This document shows positions 1 through 5,037 of a stretch of 5,037 nt of DNA, one piece after another. The position numbers were made by a program, and so were the translations under genes. The notes beneath the pieces were generated by a model. It was given only the letters and a program-made list of their open reading frames with translations. It ran no database searches and was not told the DNA's origin. The first letter of the stretch is position 1. Each line of letters starts with the position of its first letter. Source of the stretch: JAFLUQ01 sp964537995 (lineage in GTDB: Bacteria; Bacillota; Clostridia; UMGS1883). The stretch is taken from contig CAZICW010000070.1 in the NCBI GenBank assembly GCA_964537995.1, forward strand, positions 1 to 5,037, written 5' to 3'.

Positions 1-19
1 AATAAAAAATAAACGGCTT

Positions 20-52
20 GCCACCGGCGGAAATTTCCGCCGGTGGCTTTTT
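20..52 (+). terminator. Rho-independent terminator of an upstream gene outside the window
   Basis: A perfect 28-bp palindrome (20-47, arms of up to 14 bp, GC-rich outer part and AAATTT centre) is followed at once by five T (48-52). This is a textbook intrinsic terminator for a plus-strand gene to the left of the window. An A/T-rich run at 1-14 lies on the other side, so weak termination on the minus strand is also possible. The valS -35 box begins only 7 bp after the T run, which insulates valS from upstream transcription. The T-box core AGGGTGG is absent from the 19 bases before the stem, so this does not look like the terminator of a T-box riboswitch. Confidence 0.9.
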
Positions 53-58
53 CGGGCA

Positions 59-88
59 TTGACAAAACGCGCGCGGCTGTGGTATAAT
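59..88 (+). promoter_or_regulatory. Sigma-A promoter of valS with extended -10
   Basis: A consensus -35 TTGACA (59-64) is separated by 18 bp from a consensus -10 TATAAT (83-88). The three bases before the -10 are TGG, giving an extended -10. Transcription should start near 94-96, leaving a leader of only about 25 nt before the ATG at 121. There is no room for a T-box or other riboswitch between this promoter and valS. Confidence 0.9.
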
Positions 89-104
89 AGACCTTGTTAA
101 CGAC

Positions 105-111
105 GAAAGGG
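105..111 (+). promoter_or_regulatory. Ribosome binding site that fixes the valS start
   Basis: GAAAGGG lies 9 nt before the ATG at 121. The alternative in-frame TTG at 94 coincides with the predicted transcription start and would have no ribosome binding site in the message, so the ATG at 121 is chosen. Confidence 0.8.
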
Positions 112-120
112 CTGAATAGT

Positions 121-2739
121 ATGAAAAATCTGGAAAAAACCTATAATCCGTCCGAAATCGAGGACAGACTTTACGAAAAATGGATGAAGTCGGGCTGCTT
201 TCACGCCGTGCGCGACAGCGAAAAGCAGCCGTATACGATAGTGATTCCGCCGCCGAACGTTACGGGGCAGCTTCATATGGGACACGCGCTCGACGAAACG
301 CTGCAGGATATTCTTATCCGCTATAAGCGTATGCAGGGCTATTGCGCGCTGTGGATCCCCGGAACGGATCACGCCGGAATCGCCACGCAGATCAAGGTTG
401 AGGAACAGCTCCGCAAGGAGGAGGGCCTGACCCGCTACGACCTCGGACGCGAAAAGTTTGTCGAACGCGTCTGGGACTGGAAAAACAAATACGGAAGCAG
501 AATCATTAACCAGCTTAAAAAGCTCGGCAGCTCCTGCGACTGGGAGAGGGAGCGCTTTACGATGGACGAGGGCTGCTCCCGCGCGGTCAAAGAGGTTTTT
601 GTAAACCTTTACAACAAGGGATTGATTTACAGAGGGTCGCGCATTATCAACTGGTGCCCGCACTGCGCTACCGCGCTTTCCGACGCGGAAGTAAATCACG
701 AGGAGCAGGCGGGCAGCTTCTGGCATATTAAATATCCCATAAAGGACGGCGGCTTTGTCGTAATTGCCACTACGCGCCCCGAAACTTTGCTCGGCGATAC
801 CGCCGTAGCCGTCAATCCCGACGACGAACGCTACAGGGATATTGTCGGCAAGACGCTCGTTTTGCCGCTTGTCGGGCGCGAAATTCCCGTTATTGCCGAT
901 GAGTATGTCGATAAGGAGTTCGGAACGGGCTGCGTTAAAATTACTCCGGCGCACGACCCGAACGATTTTGAGGTGGGCTTAAGGCATAATCTCGAACAAA
1001 TTCGCGTTATGAACGACGACGCGACGATAAACGAGCTTGGCGGGAAATATTCCGGCATGGACAGATACGACGCGAGAAAGGCGATTGTCGCCGATTTGGA
1101 CGCGCTCGGACTGCTCGTCAAGGTCGAGCCTCATACGCATAATGTCGGGGTTTGCTATCGGTGCGGAACGACGGTCGAGCCTTTGGTTTCCAAGCAGTGG
1201 TTCGTTAAAATGAAGCCCTTGGCGCAGCCCGCGATCGACGCAGTCAAAAACGGAAGCACGAAATTTGTTCCGCCGCATTTTGAGAAGGTGTATTTCCATT
1301 GGCTGGAAAACATCCGCGACTGGTGCATTTCGCGCCAGCTTTGGTGGGGACACCGTATTCCGGCGTTCTATTGCGACGACTGCGGGGAGATTTCCGTTAC
1401 GAAGGAGGAGAGCGCGGTTTGCCCGAAATGCGGGAAGGAAATGCGCCGCGATCCCGATACGCTCGATACATGGTTCAGCTCGGCGCTGTGGCCGTTTTCT
1501 ACGCTCGGATGGCCCGACAAAACCGAGGATTTTGAGTATTTTTATCCGACGGACACGCTTGTTACGGGGTATGATATAATTCCGTTCTGGGTTATGAGAA
1601 TGATGTTCTCGGGAATCGAACATACGGGCGAGGTTCCGTTTAAAACGGTGTTTATACACGGCCTTGTGCGCGACAGCCAAGGCAGAAAAATGAGCAAATC
1701 CCTCGGAAACGGAATCGACCCGCTGGAAATTATCGAAAAATACGGCGCGGACGCGCTGCGCTTCAGCCTTGCGACCGGAAACGCGCCGGGAAACGATATG
1801 CGGTTTTATACGGAGCGCGTTGAAGCGGGGCGGAATTTTGCGAATAAGATGTGGAACGCCGCGCGGTTTGTGCTTATGAATCTTGAAATTGACAAATGCG
1901 AGCCGCCGAAAAATCCGAAAATCGAGGACAGATGGATTATGTCGCGGCTGAACGATACGGTCAAAACCGTGACGGAAAATCTTGACAGCTTCGAGCTTGG
2001 CGTTGCGCTGGGGAACCTTTACGATTTCGTATGGGACGAGCTTTGCGATTGGTATATCGAGCTTGTAAAGCCGCGCCTTTACGGCGCGGACGCCGAAAGC
2101 AAGCTTGACGCGCAGCGTACGCTTGTTTACGTGCTTGCCGATGTTATGAAGCTGATTCATCCGTTTATGCCGTTTATCAGCGAGGAAATTTTTTGCTCTC
2201 TTCCTGTGGAGGAGGAGACTGTTGTTACGGCGGCTTGGCCGAAGTATGACGAGGCGCTTTCCGATAAGGCGGCGGAACGGACGATGAACGTTATATGCTC
2301 CGCAATCCGCAGCATACGCAATACGCGCACGGATATGAATGTTCCGCCGTCGCGCCGCGCAAGTATATACATTGCGGCCGACAATCCCGAAATTTTCAGC
2401 GGCGGCACGGTATTCTTCGAAAAGCTTGCCGGCGCGAAGGACGTCAGGTTTATATCCGACGAAGCCGCCGCGCCCGAGGGCGCCGTCAGCATAGTTGTCG
2501 AGGGCGCGAGAATATTTTTGCCGCTCGAAGAGCTTATCGACGTCGAAAAGGAGCGCGAGCGCCTGAACGGCGAAAAACAGCGGCTTGAAGCGGAAATTGC
2601 CCGCGTCGAGAAAATGCTGCAAAATCCCGGCTTTACCTCAAAGGCTCCGCAAAGGAAAATCGACGAGGAAAAGGCAAAGGGCGAAAAGTACCGCGAAATG
2701 TATTCCGCGGTGCTTAACAGCCTTGAAAAGCTCGGATAA
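121..2739 (+). CDS. valS: Valyl-tRNA synthetase (EC 6.1.1.9)
   Basis: The 872-residue cytoplasmic class I aminoacyl-tRNA synthetase charges tRNA-Val with valine using ATP and hydrolyses mischarged Thr-tRNA-Val in its editing domain. The N-terminal part of the Rossmann fold has the HIGH-type motif HMGH at residues 52-55 within a PPPNVTG context. The CP1 editing domain shows TTRPET at 217-222 and HDPND at 278-282. Cysteine pairs at 179/182 with 345/348, and 418/421 with 434/437, fit the two zinc knuckles of bacterial ValRS. DTWFSSALWPFSTLGWP (449-465) is typical of ValRS rather than IleRS or LeuRS, and the KMSKS loop is at 523-527. The anticodon-binding helical domain covers roughly 600-745, and a charged coiled-coil tRNA-binding arm fills about 803-872. 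Length is normal for the family (B. subtilis about 880) and nothing is broken. The gene has its own promoter and terminator. Threonine is encoded mainly by ACG, unlike in eno. The identification is firm. Confidence 0.98.
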   Translation: MKNLEKTYNPSEIEDRLYEKWMKSGCFHAVRDSEKQPYTIVIPPPNVTGQLHMGHALDETLQDILIRYKRMQGYCALWIPGTDHAGIATQIKVEEQLRKEEGLTRYDLGREKFVERVWDWKNKYGSRIINQLKKLGSSCDWERERFTMDEGCSRAVKEVFVNLYNKGLIYRGSRIINWCPHCATALSDAEVNHEEQAGSFWHIKYPIKDGGFVVIATTRPETLLGDTAVAVNPDDERYRDIVGKTLVLPLVGREIPVIADEYVDKEFGTGCVKITPAHDPNDFEVGLRHNLEQIRVMNDDATINELGGKYSGMDRYDARKAIVADLDALGLLVKVEPHTHNVGVCYRCGTTVEPLVSKQWFVKMKPLAQPAIDAVKNGSTKFVPPHFEKVYFHWLENIRDWCISRQLWWGHRIPAFYCDDCGEISVTKEESAVCPKCGKEMRRDPDTLDTWFSSALWPFSTLGWPDKTEDFEYFYPTDTLVTGYDIIPFWVMRMMFSGIEHTGEVPFKTVFIHGLVRDSQGRKMSKSLGNGIDPLEIIEKYGADALRFSLATGNAPGNDMRFYTERVEAGRNFANKMWNAARFVLMNLEIDKCEPPKNPKIEDRWIMSRLNDTVKTVTENLDSFELGVALGNLYDFVWDELCDWYIELVKPRLYGADAESKLDAQRTLVYVLADVMKLIHPFMPFISEEIFCSLPVEEETVVTAAWPKYDEALSDKAAERTMNVICSAIRSIRNTRTDMNVPPSRRASIYIAADNPEIFSGGTVFFEKLAGAKDVRFISDEAAAPEGAVSIVVEGARIFLPLEELIDVEKERERLNGEKQRLEAEIARVEKMLQNPGFTSKAPQRKIDEEKAKGEKYREMYSAVLNSLEKLG

Positions 2740-2746
2740 AAATATT

Positions 2747-2779
2747 AAGCGGGAGGCCGGAGGGCGGCTTCCCGCTTTT
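2747..2779 (+). terminator. Rho-independent terminator of valS
   Basis: A 13-bp stem (2747-2759 with 2765-2777, one G-U pair) encloses a 5-nt loop and ends in TTTT (the last two stem bases plus 2778-2779). It starts 7 bp after the valS stop codon. The stem is very GC-rich, which compensates for the short T run. It separates valS from eno as independent transcription units. Confidence 0.88.
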
Positions 2780-2860
2780 GCGTGAGCGGAATTTTGCGAA
2801 AATTTGCGGAAAATCGCCGTACAATTCAATCCGCTCGGTGAGAATTATTTGAAAATGTTA

Positions 2861-2889
2861 TTGACAATTTTACCGTCTTGTGGTATTAT
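2861..2889 (+). promoter_or_regulatory. Sigma-A promoter of eno with extended -10 and RBS downstream
   Basis: A consensus -35 TTGACA (2861-2866) lies 17 bp before a -10 TATTAT (2884-2889), preceded by TGG as an extended -10. A start near 2896 gives a leader of about 36 nt. A strong Shine-Dalgarno sequence, GAAAGGGG (2915-2922), lies 9 nt before the eno ATG. Consensus boxes with optimal spacing fit a highly expressed glycolytic gene. Confidence 0.88.
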
Positions 2890-2931
2890 ATATTTAGTAT
2901 AAAGACCAATAAATGAAAGGGGTTCAATAAT

Positions 2932-4230
2932 ATGAATGAATTTATGGAAATTACAAAGGTTGTCGGCAGAGAAATTCTCGACTCCCGCGGGAATCCCACA
3001 GTTGAAGCCGAAGTGTATCTCTGCGACGGCACCGTGGGGCGCGGAGCCGCTCCCAGCGGAGCTTCCACAGGCGAATTTGAAGCTCTGGAGCTTCGCGACG
3101 GCGACAAGAACAGATACCTCGGAAAAGGCGTTACAAAGGCTGTTAAAAACATCAACAATGTAATCGCCAAGACAATCGAGGGCATGGACGCTTCTGACAT
3201 ATACGCCATTGACAAGGCTATGATTGAAGCCGACGGAACAAAGGACAAGTCCAAGCTCGGCGCAAATGCCATTCTTGCCGTTTCAATAGCCTGCGCAAAG
3301 GCTGCCGCGGCGTCTCTCGGCATTCCGCTGTACAGATTCCTCGGCGGAATTTCCGGCAACCGTTTGCCCGTACCGATGATGAACATTCTCAACGGCGGAG
3401 CCCATGCCGCGAATACTGTTGACGTTCAGGAATTTATGATTATGCCCGTGGGCGCTCCCAGCTTTAAGGAAGCCCTTCGCTGGTGCGCGGAGGTTTTCCA
3501 TTCCCTTGCGGCTCTTCTCAAATCCGAGGGGCTTGCTACATCCGTCGGCGACGAAGGCGGCTTTGCGCCCAATCTTGCCAGCGACGAGGATGCTATAAAG
3601 TATATTCTTAAGGCTGTTGAAAAAGCGGGCTACGAGCCGGGCAAGGACTTCATGATTGCCATGGACGCCGCTTCGAGCGAATGGAAGGGCAGCAAAAAGG
3701 GCGAGTATGTTCTTCCCAAGGCAGGCACAAAGTTTACGTCCGAAGAGCTTATCGAGCATTGGAAGAGCCTTGTTGAAAAATATCCCATCATCTCCATTGA
3801 GGACGCCCTTGACGAAGAGGACTGGGAGGGCTGGCAGCTTCTCACAAAGGAGCTCGGCGGCAAGGTTCAGCTTGTCGGCGACGACCTGTTTGTTACCAAT
3901 ACCGAGCGCCTGAAAAAGGGCATCAATCTCGGCTGCGGCAATTCTATTCTTATCAAGCTCAACCAGATCGGTTCCGTTTCGGAAACTCTTGAGGCAATAA
4001 AGATGGCGCATAAGGCGGGCTATACCTCGATTGCCTCGCACCGTTCGGGCGAGACCGAGGATACAACCATTGCCGACCTTGCCGTCGCGCTCAATACCTG
4101 CCAGATTAAAACGGGCGCGCCCAGCCGCAGCGAAAGAGTTGCGAAGTATAACCAGCTTCTTCGCATTGAGGAAGAACTCGGCGACGCCGCCGTATATCCC
4201 GGAATCGGCGCGTTTAACGTAAAAAGATAA
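2932..4230 (+). CDS. eno: Enolase (phosphopyruvate hydratase, EC 4.2.1.11)
   Basis: The 432-residue cytoplasmic enzyme interconverts 2-phosphoglycerate and phosphoenolpyruvate in glycolysis and gluconeogenesis, using Mg2+. The N-terminal capping domain (about 1-135) carries the mobile catalytic loop SGAST at 42-46. The C-terminal barrel holds H158, Q166/E167, the catalytic acid region GDEGG with E208, the Mg2+ ligands D245, E290 and D317, the catalytic base K342 inside the enolase signature LIKLNQIGS, SHRSGETED at 369-377, and K393. Every expected active-site residue is present and the length is normal (about 425-435). The ATG at 2932 is preferred over the internal ATG at 2944 because the strong Shine-Dalgarno sequence is 9 nt from the former and 21 nt from the latter. 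In many Bacillota eno ends a gapA-pgk-tpi-pgm operon; here it has its own promoter and terminator. Codon choice (ACA rather than ACG for Thr, many GCC/GCT Ala codons) differs clearly from valS and fits high expression. Confidence 0.99.
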   Translation: MNEFMEITKVVGREILDSRGNPTVEAEVYLCDGTVGRGAAPSGASTGEFEALELRDGDKNRYLGKGVTKAVKNINNVIAKTIEGMDASDIYAIDKAMIEADGTKDKSKLGANAILAVSIACAKAAAASLGIPLYRFLGGISGNRLPVPMMNILNGGAHAANTVDVQEFMIMPVGAPSFKEALRWCAEVFHSLAALLKSEGLATSVGDEGGFAPNLASDEDAIKYILKAVEKAGYEPGKDFMIAMDAASSEWKGSKKGEYVLPKAGTKFTSEELIEHWKSLVEKYPIISIEDALDEEDWEGWQLLTKELGGKVQLVGDDLFVTNTERLKKGINLGCGNSILIKLNQIGSVSETLEAIKMAHKAGYTSIASHRSGETEDTTIADLAVALNTCQIKTGAPSRSERVAKYNQLLRIEEELGDAAVYPGIGAFNVKR

Positions 4231-4290
4231 GCTTTAATAAAATCCTTTCCGAATAAAGCGGGGCGCGGCAAAACAGCGTTCCTGACAGAC

Positions 4291-4328
4291 AACACGCCAT
4301 GGTGCAAATGCACATATGGCGTGTTTTT
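4291..4328 (+). terminator. Probable Rho-independent terminator of eno
   Basis: A 10-bp outer stem (4291-4300 with 4316-4325) continues after a small asymmetric internal loop into an inner 4-bp stem, GTGC with GCAC, closing on an AAAT loop. The stem ends in a run of five T, 4324-4328. It lies 60 bp after the eno stop codon and is the only good plus-strand terminator before the tRNA gene. The gap between stop and hairpin (4231-4290) shows no gene. Confidence 0.8.
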
Positions 4329-4382
4329 GCGGTTTTATTTATATTTTTACTCTACGGTTTCCGCTTGCTACCCGTTCGCGCG

Positions 4383-4416
4383 AAAAAAAGACAGCCGATT
4401 GTATCAATCAACTGCC
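4383..4416 (-). terminator. Rho-independent terminator of the tRNA-Thr gene
   Basis: Read on the minus strand, a 12-bp stem (5' arm 4416-4405, 3' arm 4401-4390) includes three G-U pairs, closes on a 3-nt ATA loop, and is followed by seven T (plus-strand A run 4383-4389). On the plus strand the G-U pairs become A-C mismatches, so the hairpin is directional. That supports it as the end of the minus-strand tRNA transcript, starting 4 nt after the CCA end. Confidence 0.85.
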
Positions 4417-4420
4417 TTTT

Positions 4421-4496
4421 TGGAGCCGGTGGCGGGACTCGAACCTGTGACCTGCGCATTACGAATGCGCTGCTCTACCAACTGAGCTACACCGGC
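4421..4496 (-). tRNA. tRNA-Thr (anticodon CGT, reads ACG)
   Basis: A 76-nt minus-strand cloverleaf includes an encoded CCA. The acceptor stem GCCGGTG pairs with CACCGGC over all 7 bp, the D stem is GCTC/GAGC with loop AGTTGGTA, the anticodon stem is GCGCA/TGCGC with loop TTCGTAA, the variable loop is AGGTC, and the T loop is TTCGAGT. The anticodon CGT (plus-strand 4461-4463) assigns threonine, codon ACG. G1-C72 and C2-G71 match known identity elements of bacterial tRNA-Thr, and the discriminator is U73. The oddity is in the T stem: ACAGG faces CCCGC, giving A-C mismatches at pairs 49-65 and 51-63 and leaving three G-C pairs. The gene has its own promoter and terminator, so it appears to be expressed as a single tRNA. 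Whether the mismatches are real, tolerated or a base-calling problem cannot be told from the sequence alone. Confidence 0.95.
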
Positions 4497-4524
4497 AAAG
4501 CTGCCTTTTTGCCTGACGCTATAC

Positions 4525-4553
4525 ATTTTACCACAGCATTTTCGGTTTGTCAA
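4525..4553 (-). promoter_or_regulatory. Sigma-A promoter of the tRNA-Thr gene with extended -10
   Basis: On the minus strand a consensus -35 TTGACA (4553-4548) and a -10 TAAAAT (4530-4525) are 17 bp apart, with TGG directly before the -10 as an extended element. Transcription should start near 4518, giving a 5' leader of about 22 nt to be removed by RNase P. Confidence 0.85.
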
Positions 4554-4630
4554 TACTTTTTTTTGAAAATTGTGTCTCCGCGCGGGAAGACGCTTTCAAA
4601 GACGCATAATCGGAGCTGATAAAAAAGCCG

Positions 4631-4653
4631 TTGCCGCCGCGGCAAAAATTTTT
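4631..4653 (+). terminator. Possible weak terminator hairpin upstream of the LRR gene promoter
   Basis: TTGCCG (4631-4636) and CGGCAA (4640-4645) form a 6-bp stem with a CCG loop, followed by AAA and five T (4649-4653). No gene precedes it on the plus strand apart from eno, which has a better terminator. It may act as a backstop, as the 20-52 hairpin does before the valS promoter, or it may be chance. The rest of 4554-4630 shows no gene. Confidence 0.3.
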
Positions 4654-4663
4654 GGCAAAATAC

Positions 4664-4693
4664 TTGACAAATTATCAAGGGAGAAGGTATAAT
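4664..4693 (+). promoter_or_regulatory. Sigma-A promoter of the LRR protein gene, with RBS downstream
   Basis: A consensus -35 TTGACA (4664-4669) and a consensus -10 TATAAT (4688-4693) are 18 bp apart. A second TATAAT at 4694-4699 has a 24-bp spacing and is unlikely to be used with this -35. The start should be near 4700, with a leader of about 30 nt. The Shine-Dalgarno sequence GAGGAG (4716-4721) lies 9 nt before the ATG. An imperfect 17-bp palindrome (4663-4679) covers the -35 and could be an operator. Confidence 0.85.
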
Positions 4694-4730
4694 TATAATA
4701 TAACTAAATTTTCATGAGGAGTTGGGGTAA

Positions 4731-5037
4731 ATGAACAAAATCAAAGGATTTTTATCCGTGCTTGTTTGCATGGCAATGCTGTGCGCGGCTTTGCCCGCAA
4801 TGACTGTCGGCGCGGAAGAGGTCAGCACCTGCGGCGACAACCTCACATGGACACTGGACAGCGAGGGGACTCTTACAATCAGCGGTACAGGTGATATGAC
4901 TGATTGGGACTGGAGCGGATCCCCCTGGTATTATGAAAGAACGGAAATAAAAACCGTAATTATTGAAAGCGGAGTAACGTCAATCGGAGAGTATGCGTTT
5001 TTCCTGTGCCAAAGCCTTACAAGCATAGCAATCCCAA
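4731..5037 (+). CDS. Secreted BspA-like leucine-rich-repeat protein, N-terminal part (runs off the window)
   Basis: The first 102 codons are open up to the window edge with no stop. Residues 1-28 look like a Sec signal peptide: K3 and K5 form a basic start, a hydrophobic core covers about 7-24, and the likely signal peptidase I site is after VGA at 26-28, before E29. Residues 34-56 (CGDNLTWTL to GTGDM) match, from memory, an N-terminal segment common in secreted LRR proteins of gut Clostridia. From about residue 73 the pattern of the BspA-type leucine-rich repeat (LRR_5) begins, with VTSIGEYAF followed by LTSIAIP. Such proteins usually carry many repeats, sometimes with C-terminal anchoring or carbohydrate-binding domains, none visible here. 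The exact function is unknown; surface adhesion or ligand binding is the usual suggestion. The start is well fixed by the Shine-Dalgarno sequence and signal peptide. Family assignment is fairly sure from a single visible repeat. Confidence 0.87.
   Translation, partial: MNKIKGFLSVLVCMAMLCAALPAMTVGAEEVSTCGDNLTWTLDSEGTLTISGTGDMTDWDWSGSPWYYERTEIKTVIIESGVTSIGEYAFFLCQSLTSIAIP

Noticed and set aside
94..120. TTG at 94 as the valS start, adding nine residues
   Set aside because: It falls at the predicted transcription start and has no ribosome binding site, whereas ATG 121 has one at 9 nt.
979..2622. Very long minus-strand open frame (547 codons) inside valS, plus shorter antisense frames at 97-954 and 2157-2492
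   Set aside because: valS is unmistakable on the plus strand. Its GC-rich codons suppress stops in the antisense frame, and the antisense translation is rich in Arg and has no recognisable domain.
2850..2863. Possible catabolite-responsive element (CcpA site) overlapping the eno -35
   Set aside because: It matches the degenerate cre consensus at only about 11 of 14 positions and loses the right half-site; too weak to call.
3283..4041. Minus-strand open frames inside eno
   Set aside because: These are shadows of a complete, highly conserved enolase gene and have no recognisable domains.
39..4433. Nine-base match GCCGGTGGC between the first terminator (39-47) and the tRNA 3' end (4425-4433), considered as an attachment-site pair
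   Set aside because: It is too short, it is part of a symmetric hairpin, and the genes between are housekeeping genes with no integrase.
4587..4605. Seven-base direct repeat AAGACGC (4587-4593 and 4599-4605) between the tRNA promoter and the LRR promoter
   Set aside because: Two short copies only, not tied to any promoter or gene feature; compatible with chance.
4299..4619. Plus-strand open frame of 106 codons starting inside the eno terminator
   Set aside because: Its centre (GAGGGTRTCDLRITNALLYQLSYTG region) is the antisense translation of the tRNA-Thr gene, a well-known source of spurious protein predictions. It also spans a terminator and a promoter of the opposite strand.

Overview
The window reads as an ordinary chromosomal segment of a low-to-mid GC member of the Bacillota, most likely a gut-type Clostridia (Oscillospiraceae/Ruminococcaceae-like). 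This placement is an inference. It rests on the sigma-A type promoters with extended -10 elements, strong Shine-Dalgarno sequences 9 nt before each start, a tRNA gene with an encoded CCA end, and a secreted BspA-like leucine-rich-repeat protein of a kind common in such genomes. No 16S gene or other decisive taxonomic marker is present.

Layout from left to right. A perfect hairpin terminator (20-52) closes an upstream transcription unit that lies outside the window. A promoter (59-88) then drives valS (121-2739), encoding a complete valyl-tRNA synthetase, which ends in its own strong terminator (2747-2779). After about 80 bp of spacer, a second promoter (2861-2889) drives eno (2932-4230), a complete enolase with its active-site residues intact, followed by a terminator (4291-4328). 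On the minus strand a tRNA-Thr(CGT) gene (4421-4496) has its own promoter (4525-4553) and terminator (4383-4416) and converges on eno. Finally a promoter (4664-4693) drives the 5' part of a secreted leucine-rich-repeat protein gene (4731 to the window edge), which is cut off after 102 codons.

Each gene is its own transcription unit. valS and the tRNA gene serve translation, and eno serves glycolysis/gluconeogenesis. The last gene begins a surface or secreted protein unrelated to the housekeeping genes. I see no mobile element, CRISPR array, prophage or obvious novel system. The points most worth a second look are two A-C mismatches in the T stem of the tRNA, a sharp change in threonine codon choice between valS and its neighbours, a palindrome over the -35 box of the LRR gene, and the absence of a T-box leader in front of valS.
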